Below, piece after piece: positions 51,168 to 59,830 of a stretch of 64,000 nt of DNA (positions are counted from its first letter, which is position 1; each line of letters begins with the position of its first letter). The stretch is from Comamonas endophytica (lineage in GTDB: Bacteria > Pseudomonadota > Gammaproteobacteria > Burkholderiales > Burkholderiaceae_C). The notes beneath the pieces were generated by a model. That model worked only from the letters and a program-made list of their open reading frames with translations, did no database searches and was not told the origin of the DNA. The stretch is taken from contig NZ_CP106881.1 in assembly GCF_023634805.2 (NCBI RefSeq), forward strand, positions 3,191,501 to 3,255,500, given 5' to 3'. A program made the translations under genes and the position numbers.

Positions 51168-51922
51168 TGCAATTGCTGCTTCTCAACCCCAATACCAGCG
51201 ACCACGTCACGCAGCGCATGCGGCAGACGGCCCAGACCGCCTTGAGCGGCGCGGCGGATATCGTGGGCGTCACGGCCACCGAAGGCCCGCGCATCGTGGG
51301 CAGCCGGGCCGAGAACGTGCTTGCCGCGCAGCAGGCGCTGGCGCTGGGCGTGGCGCATGCCCCGGGCATGGACGCCGTCATTCTGGCCATCTCCACCGAT
51401 GCCGGCCTGTGGGCCCTGCGCGAGATATTGGACATTCCCGTGGTCGGCATGCTCCAGGCCGCCTTGCTCTGTGCCGCCCAGCTGGGCCAGCGCGTGGGTC
51501 TCATCACGCTGGGCGCGCACATGCTGCCGGTCTATCAGGAGCAAGCCCGCCTGTACCAGCTCGACGGCTTGATGCATGCCTGGAGCGCGCCGGCCTTGCC
51601 CCAGGCCTTCGCCCCCCACGCCCAGGCCGTGGAGCCTGAAGTGCTGGCACAGTTGCAGCTCCATGCCGAGCAGATGATCGACAGCCACGACCTGGATGTA
51701 CTGGTCCTGAGCGGCGCGGTGCTCAGCGGCTACCGCGCGGCGCTGCAGGCGCAGCTGCCGGTGCCGGTCATCGACGGCATCGAGGCGGCCGCCTGGCAGG
51801 CGGTGGCCATGGCCCGAATGGGCAGCGCCAAAGCGCGCATCGGCAGCTTTTCCCGGGTCATGGGACGGGAGGTGAGCGGGATGCCAGCGCAATTGACGGC
51901 CCGAATGCGGGCGCTCGTGTAG
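51167..51922 (+). CDS. Hydantoin/Asp-Glu racemase family protein lacking both catalytic cysteines (module A)
   Basis: 251 residues, start at TGATG overlap with the GntR gene. Family start MQLLLLNPNTSDHVTQRM. In hydantoin racemases a Cys lies in the motif AC(F)GDPG and another in GCAGM; here those positions are Ile75 (LAISTDAG) and Gly183 (LSGAVLSG). The fold is kept but a two-base racemase mechanism is not possible as usually written. Role unknown; the context suggests chemistry on an amide or ureide product. Confidence 0.8.
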   Translation: MQLLLLNPNTSDHVTQRMRQTAQTALSGAADIVGVTATEGPRIVGSRAENVLAAQQALALGVAHAPGMDAVILAISTDAGLWALREILDIPVVGMLQAALLCAAQLGQRVGLITLGAHMLPVYQEQARLYQLDGLMHAWSAPALPQAFAPHAQAVEPEVLAQLQLHAEQMIDSHDLDVLVLSGAVLSGYRAALQAQLPVPVIDGIEAAAWQAVAMARMGSAKARIGSFSRVMGREVSGMPAQLTARMRALV

Positions 51923-51969
51923 CCTGCGGGTGGCGCAAGGGGACCAGATCTGCAGCCCCTGCATTCCGC

Positions 51970-53400
51970 TCAATCCTCGCGCATCAGCGGGCTGCGCATA
52001 TCCAGCTGCCAGATCCGTTCCGCCTGCGCCGCCAGTTGCAGCACGCGCGCATCCTGGAAGCGTGCCGCCGAGATGTGCAGCCCCAGGGGCAAGCCGTTGC
52101 GCCCGAAGCCGCAGGGCACGGAAACGGCGGGCACGGCGCCGTAATTGAAGATCGGCGTGAAGGCGGCATGGCCGCGCGGGCCGGCAGGCATGCCGCCGAT
52201 CATGGCCGGGCCCATCAGCCCGTGCGGCCAGGCTTCGACGGGCGCCGTCGGACACAGCAGGGCGTCGTAGCGCGCATGCAAGCGCGTGAAGCTGGCGTGG
52301 AACTGCTCGCGCAGCTTGAGCAGTTCTGTGATGCGCATGCCGCTGAGGGCCGCACCCAGCTCGATCTGCTCGCCCAGGTTGGGCATGATGCGCTCGGGGT
52401 GGGCGGCCCAGTCCTGGCCAAAGCGTTGGGCCAGGCCGGCCTGCTGGATGGCAATCAAGGGATATTCGCGCGCGCCCTCGGGCCAGACGGGGTCGGCGCG
52501 CTCGATGTTCCAGCCGGCCTGGCGCAGCGCATCCACGGCATGCTCCATGGCGGCCAGCACATCGGCGTCGATGGCCAGATCGCAGCCCAGCTGTGGCGAC
52601 CAGGCCAGGCGCAGGCCACGCACGTCCTGGTGCAATTGCGCCATGGCATCGGGCTGGGCGAAGGCGGGGCATGACAGTGGGTCGGCTGGCTCCCAGGCGG
52701 TCAGGCAGTCCAGCATCCAGGCCGCATCGCCGACATTGCGCGCCAGCTGGCCGATGACCGAAAGCAGATGATTGGGATCGTCGAAGCCTTCGGCGTTGGG
52801 CACGCGCCCCAGGGTGGGCTTCATGCCGACCAAGCCGGTGTGCGCGGCGGGGCGGCGGGTGGAGCCGCCGGCATCGGTGGCCAGCGCGAGATGGCCGATG
52901 CCCGCGGCCAGCGCCGCCACGGCGCCGCCCGACGAGCCGCCGGGCGTCAGCCGCGTATCCCAGGGGTTGCGGGTGGTGCCGTGCAGCTTGGTAGTTGTGA
53001 TTCCCATGCAGGCGAATTCCGAGCAGGTGGTCACGCCCAGGGGGATGGCGCCGAGGGCGCGCAGCCGCGCCACGCACCAGCTGTCCTGCGGCGCTATGAA
53101 ATCCTCGAACAGAAGGGAGCCAAAGGTGGCGGGTGCGCCTTGCAGCCACAGGTTGTCCTTGACGGTGAAGCACACGCCGGCCATGGGCAGCGATTCGCCG
53201 GCAGCCAGGCGCGCATCGACCTGTGCCGCGGCTTGCAGCGGGATCGCGGCATCGAAGAAGGCAAAGGCGTTGAGCTGCGGGTTGAGCTGCTCGATGCGCG
53301 CCACCATGTGGCGGGCGACATCGGTGGCGCGGAGCTGGCCGGCGAGGACCTGCTGGGCAGTGTGCTGGGCGGACCATTGATGGAGAGCGGTGCTGGGCAT
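51970..53400 (-). CDS. Amidase of the amidase-signature family
   Basis: 476 residues, start ATG at 53400. Ser-cisSer-Lys triad visible: K81 in FTVKDNLW, S156 in TPGGSSGGAVAALAAG, nucleophile S180 in TDAGGSTRRPA. Hydrolyses a carboxamide or half-amide to acid and ammonia. Transcribed toward the racemase gene and divergent from the hydantoinase, with which it shares the 268-base promoter region; may use the hydantoinase product. Confidence 0.88.
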   Translation of the reverse strand: MPSTALHQWSAQHTAQQVLAGQLRATDVARHMVARIEQLNPQLNAFAFFDAAIPLQAAAQVDARLAAGESLPMAGVCFTVKDNLWLQGAPATFGSLLFEDFIAPQDSWCVARLRALGAIPLGVTTCSEFACMGITTTKLHGTTRNPWDTRLTPGGSSGGAVAALAAGIGHLALATDAGGSTRRPAAHTGLVGMKPTLGRVPNAEGFDDPNHLLSVIGQLARNVGDAAWMLDCLTAWEPADPLSCPAFAQPDAMAQLHQDVRGLRLAWSPQLGCDLAIDADVLAAMEHAVDALRQAGWNIERADPVWPEGAREYPLIAIQQAGLAQRFGQDWAAHPERIMPNLGEQIELGAALSGMRITELLKLREQFHASFTRLHARYDALLCPTAPVEAWPHGLMGPAMIGGMPAGPRGHAAFTPIFNYGAVPAVSVPCGFGRNGLPLGLHISAARFQDARVLQLAAQAERIWQLDMRSPLMRED

Positions 53401-53541
53401 GGCAGAGCAGATGGTTGATGGGAAGTTGTATCCAATTTGAAGCAGCTGCACCAAGGAGACACACGCAGTGCCCCGATGGGGTGCGGCAGGGCTCAAATGA
53501 ACGGGCAGTGCAGAGATCTGTATGCAATTCCGGTTCCAGCT

Positions 53542-53571
53542 TTGGATGGACTAGCGAAACTTTGTATACAT
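53542..53571 (+). promoter_or_regulatory. Hydantoinase promoter with overlapping TTGTATACAT operator
   Basis: TTGGAT (53542-53547), 17 bases, TATACA (53565-53570). The near-palindrome TTGTATACAT (53562-53571) covers the -10 box and matches the half-site arrangement at 59635-59644, so it is a likely repressor site for the module-B GntR protein. The rest of the 268-base gap (53401-53668) shows no other gene. Confidence 0.55.
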
Positions 53572-53668
53572 GTACTGGTTGTTTTGCTGGAAATACGCTG
53601 TGTCCTGGCACACGATTTGCATTACATGTGCACCCCGCAAACCACGCCGCTCCCCAAGAAAGACCCGT

Positions 53669-55150
53669 ATGACCGAATCTCCACCTGCCGCAGCCTTCGA
53701 CCTGGTGGTGCGCAATGCCCGCGTGATCACGGCCGCCGACGAAATGCATTGCGACATCGGCGTGAAGGACGGGCGCATCATGCAGATGGGCGCTGGCCTG
53801 GCGGGCGGCACCCGGGAGATCGACGCGCAGGGGCGGGCCGTCACGCCCGGCGGCGTCGATGCCCATTGCCACCTCGAGGAAATCACCAGTGGCCCGGTGC
53901 GCATGGCCGATGATTTCGACACGGGCACGCGTGCCGCGGCCTGCGGCGGAACGACCACCGTGATCCCGTTTGCCGCGCAGCAAAAGGGCCATTCCCTGCG
54001 CGCCGCCGTGGAGGAATACCGCCAGCGTGCCGCGGGGCGCGCGCATGTCGATTACGCGTTCCACATGATCGTCACCGACCCCACGCCCGAAGTGCTCGAG
54101 CGCGAGCTGCCCGCGCTGATCGCCGAGGGCTTCACGTCATTCAAGATCTACATGACGTATGACGCGCTCAAGCTCGATGACGGGCAGATCCTGGACGTGT
54201 TGTCGGTGGCGCGCGCGCATGGCGCGATGGCCATGGTGCATGCCGAGAATGCGGAATGCATCGCCTGGCTGACGCGCAAGCTCGAAGCCGCAGGCCGCAC
54301 CGCGCCACGCTTTCATGCCGTGGCCCGGCCGATGCTGGTGGAACGCGAGGCCACGCACCGCGCGATTTCCCTTGCCGAGCTGGTGGACGTGCCGATCCTG
54401 ATCGTGCATGTCTCGGGCCGCGAGGCGGTGGAGCAGATCCGCTGGGCACGCTCCAAGGGCCTGAAGATCTTCGCCGAAACCTGCCCGCAATACCTGTTCC
54501 TGACCAGCGAAGACCTGGGGCTGGACGACAGCTACGAAGGCGCCAAATGCGTGTGCAGCCCGCCGCCGCGCGACAGCGCCAACCAGGAAGTGATCTGGGA
54601 TGGGCTCAATGACGGCCTGTTCTCGGTGTTCTCCTCGGACCATGCGCCTTTTCGCTGGGATGGCGAGCAGGGCAAGAGGCCGCAGGGCCAGGAGGTTGCA
54701 TTCGGCCGCATCCCGAATGGCATTCCGGGCATCGAGACCCGCATGCCGCTGCTGTGGTCGCAAGGCGTGCTGGCCGGGCGCATGACGCCGCAGCGCTTCG
54801 TCGAGCTGACCTCGACCGGGCCCGCCAAGGCCTACGGCCTGCACCCGCGCAAGGGCTGCATCGCGATCGGCGCGGATGCCGACCTGGTCATCTGGCAGGA
54901 AGGGGACTTCACGCTCACCAACGGCATGCTGCACCACAACGTCGACTACACGCCCTATGAAGGCATGCAGTTCAAGGCCTGGCCCGCAATGACCATCGCG
55001 CGCGGCCAGGTGCTGTGGGACGGCCGGCACTTCACCCCGGCGCCGGGGCATGGCCAGCTGCTGGCGTGCGGCGAGCCGAGCCTGCTGGCCGAGCGCGCGC
55101 GCTTCACGCACCGCTACCGGCCGCAGTGCACCGCGGACGATGGCTGCTGA
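53669..55150 (+). CDS. D-hydantoinase / dihydropyrimidinase family enzyme
   Basis: 493 residues from ATG at 53669 (AAGAAAG upstream). All six binuclear-zinc ligands are in place: H66 and H68 (DAHCHLE), carbamylated K159 (SFKIYMTYD), H191, H247 and D324 (FSSDHAPF). Opens a cyclic ureide or imide (hydantoin, dihydropyrimidine or relatives) to an N-carbamoyl or half-amide acid. No M20-type carbamoylase follows; instead come two racemase-fold genes, so the carbamoyl product may be handled by the divergent amidase. Confidence 0.9.
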   Translation: MTESPPAAAFDLVVRNARVITAADEMHCDIGVKDGRIMQMGAGLAGGTREIDAQGRAVTPGGVDAHCHLEEITSGPVRMADDFDTGTRAAACGGTTTVIPFAAQQKGHSLRAAVEEYRQRAAGRAHVDYAFHMIVTDPTPEVLERELPALIAEGFTSFKIYMTYDALKLDDGQILDVLSVARAHGAMAMVHAENAECIAWLTRKLEAAGRTAPRFHAVARPMLVEREATHRAISLAELVDVPILIVHVSGREAVEQIRWARSKGLKIFAETCPQYLFLTSEDLGLDDSYEGAKCVCSPPPRDSANQEVIWDGLNDGLFSVFSSDHAPFRWDGEQGKRPQGQEVAFGRIPNGIPGIETRMPLLWSQGVLAGRMTPQRFVELTSTGPAKAYGLHPRKGCIAIGADADLVIWQEGDFTLTNGMLHHNVDYTPYEGMQFKAWPAMTIARGQVLWDGRHFTPAPGHGQLLACGEPSLLAERARFTHRYRPQCTADDGC

Positions 55151-55233
55151 GGGCCAGGGCCGACCGACCCTCTTTTCTTTTCCACCAGCGGCTGGCGCGT
55201 ACATGCGCCGGCGCTGCTTTTCAGGAGACACGC

Positions 55234-55971
55234 ATGCGCTTGCTCATCATCAACCCGAATATTTCCGAGAGCGTCACGCAGCTGATCGAGGCCGAGGCCC
55301 GCCTGAGCGCGGGGCCACAGACGGCGCTCACCATGCGGACCGCGCCCTTTGGCGTAGCCTATATCGAGACGCGCTTCGAGGCGCTGATCGGGGCCTATGC
55401 CGTGGCGCAGGTCGCGGCGGAGCATGTGGCCGGGCACGACGCAGTGATCGTGGCGGCCTTCGGCGACCCGGGCCTGGCGGCCCTGCGCGAAGCCCTGCCG
55501 GTGCCGGTGCTGGGCATGACCGAGTCGGCATTGGCCACGGCCTGCCTGCTCGGGCACCGTTTTTCCATCATCGCCATCAGCCAGCGCATCCAGGCCTGGT
55601 ACCGCGAAGAGGTGCAGCGCCACCAGCTGCAGGGCCGGCTGGCCAGCATCCGGGCGCTGGACGAGCAGCTGGCCAATATCGGCGCGGTGCAGCAAGACCA
55701 CGAGGCCGCCTTGCTTAGCCTGTGCGAGCAAGCCATCCGCGACGACGGCGCCGAGGTCATCGTGATCGCCGGTGCGCCGCTGGCGGGCCTGGCGCGCAAG
55801 CTCAAGGACCGCATCGGCGTGCCGGTGGTCGATGGCGTGTCCAGCGCGGTGCAGCACGCCCAGAGCCTGGTCAACCTGCAGCCGCGCAAGGCCACGCAAG
55901 GCAGCTATGCCCGGCCTCCACGCAAGCCCCACCAGGGCCTGCCGGACAGCCTGGCCGCGCTGCTGGGCTGA
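55234..55971 (+). CDS. Hydantoin/Asp-Glu racemase family protein lacking both catalytic cysteines (module B)
   Basis: 245 residues, start with AGGAGACACGC before ATG. Starts MRLLIINPNISESVTQL. Ala75 replaces the first catalytic Cys (VAAFGDPG) and Gly180 replaces the second (VIAGAPLAG), the same two positions altered in the module-A homologue. Located directly behind the hydantoinase, where a racemase is expected, but unlikely to be a standard one. Confidence 0.82.
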   Translation: MRLLIINPNISESVTQLIEAEARLSAGPQTALTMRTAPFGVAYIETRFEALIGAYAVAQVAAEHVAGHDAVIVAAFGDPGLAALREALPVPVLGMTESALATACLLGHRFSIIAISQRIQAWYREEVQRHQLQGRLASIRALDEQLANIGAVQQDHEAALLSLCEQAIRDDGAEVIVIAGAPLAGLARKLKDRIGVPVVDGVSSAVQHAQSLVNLQPRKATQGSYARPPRKPHQGLPDSLAALLG

Positions 55972-56011
55972 GCGTTCTGCTTCCAACTGCCATTTGCCCA
56001 CAGGAATTTCC

Positions 56012-56806
56012 ATGACCGCCGAAACCCCCAAAACCTTGCGCCTGGGTGTGCTCACCCCTTCGTCCAACACGGCGCTGGAGCCGTTGACCAGCGCGCTGGT
56101 CGCCAGCTACCGGCCCGAGCGCAGCGCGCTGGAGGCGGCCGATGCCGGCGCGGTGACGGCCCACTTCGCGCGCTTCAAGGTCACCGAGATCGGCCTGAAC
56201 CACCAGGCGCTGAACCAGTTCGACGACAGCCACATCCTGGCCGCGGCGGATCTGCTGGCCGATGCGAAAGTCGATGTGATCGGCTGGAGCGGCACGGCCG
56301 CCGGCTGGCTGGGGTTCGAGAAGGACCAGCAGCTGGTGCAGAGAATAGAGCAGCGCACCGGCATCGCGGCGACCACCGCTGTACTGGCGCTCAACGAACT
56401 GCTGGCGCTGCGCGGCATCGAGCGCATCGCCATCGCCTCGCCCTATACCCAGGACGTGCAGCAGCGGATCGCGGACAACTACGCCCGTGCCGGTATCGAG
56501 GTCGTGGCCGAGACGCACGAAGGCATTCGCGACAACCACCAGTTCGGCATGCTCGAGCCCGCGCTGCTGCTGCAGCGCCTGCGCGCCCTGGCCGGGCACG
56601 AACGCGCGCCACAGGCCTTGATCACCTACTGCACCAACCTGCGCGCCGCGCAGTTGGCGCCGGCCCTCGAAGCCGAATTCGGCGTTCCGCTGCTGGACAC
56701 CGTGAGCACCACCGTCTGGGGCATGCTGCGGCGCGCGCAGTGGCCCACCGCGCCGCTGAGCCCATGGGGCATGCTTTTCGAGGAGGCGGTCCCGGCCCGG
56801 ATCTAG
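56012..56806 (+). CDS. Maleate isomerase / arylmalonate decarboxylase family protein
   Basis: 264 residues. Starts LRLGVLTPSSNTALEP like maleate isomerases. The first catalytic Cys of isomerases is absent: the motif is GWSGTAAGW with G94-T95, as in arylmalonate decarboxylase (G-T-S). The second cysteine is kept (C207 in ITYCTNLRA). One active Cys suggests decarboxylation or another proton-transfer reaction rather than maleate isomerisation; EutA-type proteins are a further possibility. Ends the hydantoinase operon before a terminator. Confidence 0.8.
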   Translation: MTAETPKTLRLGVLTPSSNTALEPLTSALVASYRPERSALEAADAGAVTAHFARFKVTEIGLNHQALNQFDDSHILAAADLLADAKVDVIGWSGTAAGWLGFEKDQQLVQRIEQRTGIAATTAVLALNELLALRGIERIAIASPYTQDVQQRIADNYARAGIEVVAETHEGIRDNHQFGMLEPALLLQRLRALAGHERAPQALITYCTNLRAAQLAPALEAEFGVPLLDTVSTTVWGMLRRAQWPTAPLSPWGMLFEEAVPARI

Positions 56807-56831
56807 GACCCAGAAGCGGCCATCTCCCACG

Positions 56832-56855
56832 GGACACCATCGAGTGTCCTTTTTT
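56832..56855 (+). terminator. Terminator after the module-B enzyme operon
   Basis: GGACAC/GTGTCC stem (56832-56837, 56844-56849), six-base loop, then six T. Confidence 0.85.
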
Positions 56856-56930
56856 GCGCCGGCGGCCAACAAGAAGGCCGATGCCCGCTGAAGGCAGCGG
56901 ACATCGGCCGGATGGCGAAGCGCAGGCCGA

Positions 56931-57704
56931 TTACGCGGCCATGGCTGCGGAAGAGGGCCGCAGCAGCTGCAAGATGGTGCGCTTGTAGTCGTTGAAGCGC
57001 GCCGAGGTCGGGTCGCGCGGGCGTTCCAGGTCGATCTCCATCATCTCGCTCAGCCGGCCGGGACGCGCCGACATCACCGCCACATGGGTGCCCAGCGTCA
57101 GCGCCTCATCGATGCCATGGGTCACGAAGACGATGGTGGTGTTGCTCTCGCGCCAGATGCGGATGATCTCGGCGTGCATGTCCATCTTGGTCTGCTCGTC
57201 CAGCGCGCCAAAGGGTTCGTCCATCAGGATCACTTCCGGATTCATCAGCAATGCCCGGGCGATGCCCACGCGCTGGTTCATGCCGCCGGAGAGTTCGCTA
57301 GGATAGTGGTTCTCGAAGCCGCGCAGTCCCACCATGTCGATGAACTTCTGCGCGCGCTGGCGGCGTTCGTCGCCGCCCCCGCGCCCCTGCATCTTCAGAT
57401 GGAAGGCGACGTTCTCCCATACCGGCAGCCACGGCATCAGATTGGCCTGCTGGAACACGAAGCCGCGGTCCGTGCCCGGCGCGGTGACGACGCTTCCGCC
57501 CACGTTGACGGTGCCCGAGGAGGGGTTGTCGAAGCCGGCAATCATGTTCAGCAGGGTGGACTTGCCACAGCCGCTGGGCCCGAGCAGGCACAGGAAGTCA
57601 TTGCGCTTGACCTGAATGCTGACCTCCTGCAGCGCCGTGACCGGCGCCTTGCGCTGGGGGTCCTCGAAAATGCGCGAGACCTTGTCGATGGTGATCAGGG
57701 ACAT
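56931..57704 (-). CDS. ABC transporter ATP-binding protein (nitrate/sulfonate/taurine type)
   Basis: 257 residues. Walker [13 protein letters not shown] (about 42-53), Q-loop [11 protein letters not shown], signature [16 protein letters not shown], Walker [13 protein letters not shown] and H-loop [10 protein letters not shown]. Closest to SsuB/NrtD/TauB. Powers the importer with the next two genes; 3 bases from the permease gene. Confidence 0.93.
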   Translation of the reverse strand: MSLITIDKVSRIFEDPQRKAPVTALQEVSIQVKRNDFLCLLGPSGCGKSTLLNMIAGFDNPSSGTVNVGGSVVTAPGTDRGFVFQQANLMPWLPVWENVAFHLKMQGRGGGDERRQRAQKFIDMVGLRGFENHYPSELSGGMNQRVGIARALLMNPEVILMDEPFGALDEQTKMDMHAEIIRIWRESNTTIVFVTHGIDEALTLGTHVAVMSARPGRLSEMMEIDLERPRDPTSARFNDYKRTILQLLRPSSAAMAA

Positions 57705-57707
57705 GGT

Positions 57708-58550
57708 TCAACCCTCCTTGGACTGCAATGTGGTGGCGTGCTGCCAGCGCAGCAGGCGGGCAAAGATCTTGCGGATCAGCGCGTCGCTGAGAAAACCCAT
57801 CAGCCCGATGCTGCACATGGCGGCAATGACGATGTCGTAGCGCAGGAAGTAATACGAATCCCACAGCACATAGCCCACGCCGCTTTTGACGGCGACCATC
57901 TCGGCCGTGACGCTCAGCATCCAGGCCGAGCCCACCGCGATGCGCAGGCCCGAGAAAATGCTCGGCAGCGCCGCAGGGAACACGATGTGGCGCAGCAGCA
58001 TGCGGCTGCTGCCACCGCACATGGCGCCGGCGCGCAGCAGGTTGCGGTCGCAGGTCTTCACGCCGTGGATGGTGGACAACAGGATAGGGAAGAACGAGCC
58101 CATGAACACCAGGAAGATGGCGGGCTTGTTGGCGATGCCGAACCAGATGATCGCCAGCGGAATCCAGGCCACCGGAGGAATGGGGCGCAGGGTCTGCAGC
58201 GTGGGCTCGAACAGCTTCTCCACCGTCTTGGACCAGCCGATGGCGATGCCTGCGGCGATGCCCACCGTCGTCGCGATGAGAAAGCCCGAGAACACGCGCG
58301 TGGCGCTGGCCAGCACATCGCTGATCCATTTGCCGCTGTACATCTGGGAATTCCCATCGGTTTCGAACACCCAGTCCGCCCAGGCGATCAGCACCTGGCT
58401 GGGGGCCGGCAGCAGGGCCTGGGGCAGGATGCCGGAGCGGGAAAAAATCTCCCATCCGCCCAGGATCAGGAAGGGCACGATGAACTTTTCAATGCGCCGG
58501 TACAGACTGCGCCCCGGGGGGGCGCGCAACGCTGCGTGTTCAGCTTTCAT
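57708..58550 (-). CDS. ABC transporter permease (SsuC/TauC type)
   Basis: 280 residues, about six helices with the EAA-type cytoplasmic loop near LPSIFSGLRIAVGSAWMLSV (about 186-205). Inner-membrane channel of the importer. Confidence 0.9.
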   Translation of the reverse strand: MKAEHAALRAPPGRSLYRRIEKFIVPFLILGGWEIFSRSGILPQALLPAPSQVLIAWADWVFETDGNSQMYSGKWISDVLASATRVFSGFLIATTVGIAAGIAIGWSKTVEKLFEPTLQTLRPIPPVAWIPLAIIWFGIANKPAIFLVFMGSFFPILLSTIHGVKTCDRNLLRAGAMCGGSSRMLLRHIVFPAALPSIFSGLRIAVGSAWMLSVTAEMVAVKSGVGYVLWDSYYFLRYDIVIAAMCSIGLMGFLSDALIRKIFARLLRWQHATTLQSKEG

Positions 58551-58562
58551 GGGTGATGCGCC

Positions 58563-59573
58563 TCAATAACCCATGGCGGCCTTGGGCTGGCCGGTCACTT
58601 TTTCCAGGAAGCTGTAGTCCATGGCCTTGTCGATCTTGGGCGTGACATCGGTGCGCAGGTACTTGAGGTCGTACATCATCTGGGCGATGGCCTTGGTGGC
58701 CGGACGGTACATATGGTGGTCCGGGTAGAGGTTGCTCACCGAACCCTGGGCAACCGCCGGGGGCAGGCCCGTGGCCTTCTGGATGGTGTCGACAAACAGC
58801 GTCTGGTTCTTGCCCAGCGCGGCATTGACCTTGATCACGCCGCGCACGGCTTCGAGCACGCCGGCGGGCTTCGCCTTGAGCACATCGGAGCGCGTCACGA
58901 TCAGGTTGGACAGCTTGCCCGCGGCCTGGTCATAAGGGAAGCTGAACAGCTTGGCCGCATCGCTGAGCACGATCTGCGCGGCAAATGGATCGACCGCGCT
59001 GATCATTTCCACCTCGTTTCGGCGCAGCGCCTGCAGATGGTCCGCGGGGTTGGGGATGTTGACGAACTGCAGGTCCTTGTTCACGTCGATGCCATGCTTG
59101 GCGAAGGTGCCGCGCATGTGCAGATCCTGGGCATTGCCGCGGGACGCGCCGACGCGAAACGGCTTGCCCTGGGCCTTGAAATCCGCGATGGTTTTCTTCA
59201 GGCCGGCCCAGTCATCGGCTTGCACCGGCAGGGCGCTGGAGATCAGCAGGCGCGAGCCGCCGTTGATCTGGCCGGCAATGGCCACGACGTCGAAACCCTT
59301 ATCCAGAGCCGTCACGAAGTGCAGGTAAGTGACCTGGGCGACATCCAGGTTCTTGGAAACCAGCGCCGTCAGTACGTCATTGCCGGTATTGAAGTTCACG
59401 CCTTCGATCTGCACGCCGTTTTCCGCCTGGGCCGGAACCAATGCCACTGCGGAGCAGTGCGCGCATTTGGCATAGCCGAGCTTGATGCTGTCCGCGGCAT
59501 GGGCGGCGGTCCCGGCCCATGCGCTGCCGAGTGCGGCAACCAGGGTGAGTGTTTTGACAGTGCGTTTGAACAT
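58563..59573 (-). CDS. ABC transporter substrate-binding protein (SsuA/TauA/NMT1 type) with a CAHC motif
   Basis: 336 residues, start ATG at 59573, signal peptide ending AAHA-AD (about residue 27). The mature N-terminus reads IKLGYAKCAHCSAVALVP with a CxxC pair (C37, C40) not typical of sulfonate binding proteins. Then NTGNDVLTALVS and the NMT1-like fold. Operon order SBP-permease-ATPase; divergent from the FAH-like gene. Substrate probably the cyclic amide or its relative. Confidence 0.9.
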   Translation of the reverse strand: MFKRTVKTLTLVAALGSAWAGTAAHAADSIKLGYAKCAHCSAVALVPAQAENGVQIEGVNFNTGNDVLTALVSKNLDVAQVTYLHFVTALDKGFDVVAIAGQINGGSRLLISSALPVQADDWAGLKKTIADFKAQGKPFRVGASRGNAQDLHMRGTFAKHGIDVNKDLQFVNIPNPADHLQALRRNEVEMISAVDPFAAQIVLSDAAKLFSFPYDQAAGKLSNLIVTRSDVLKAKPAGVLEAVRGVIKVNAALGKNQTLFVDTIQKATGLPPAVAQGSVSNLYPDHHMYRPATKAIAQMMYDLKYLRTDVTPKIDKAMDYSFLEKVTGQPKAAMGY

Positions 59574-59612
59574 GGTGCATTCCATTCTGGAAAAAGGGCT
59601 GGAGCGCACAGC

Positions 59613-59644
59613 TACGCAATTGCTGTGCCAGAAATTGCGTACAA
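59613..59644. promoter_or_regulatory. Inverted repeat and TTGCGTACAA element in the ABC/FAH divergent region
   Basis: TACGCAATT (59613-59621) and AATTGCGTA (59633-59641) are perfect inverted 9-mers with an 11-base spacer, so their centres are about two helical turns apart. The right arm overlaps TTGCGTACAA, which resembles TTGTATACAT at the hydantoinase promoter. A binding site for the module-B GntR protein is the simplest reading. Confidence 0.5.
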
Positions 59645-59830
59645 AAGATCGAAGTTTTGGCTACGCTTCATCCCGGTCATCTGCACTTTTTTCGGGATTC
59701 TCTGCACAATGACCATGCGTTGCCCGGCTTTGGTGCCGCTTTCGCCTCCCACCGTTGTTGCCCATGCCGACAAGCAGGCACAGAACGTGCTGCCGGATGT
59801 ACTGAAACAACGATCGGATTGGCTACAAAA

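Noticed and set aside
50873..54064. A 1063-residue minus-strand open frame across GntR, racemase, amidase and hydantoinase
   Set aside because: It overlaps four well-supported genes in a different frame and has low-complexity Arg/Ala/His composition.
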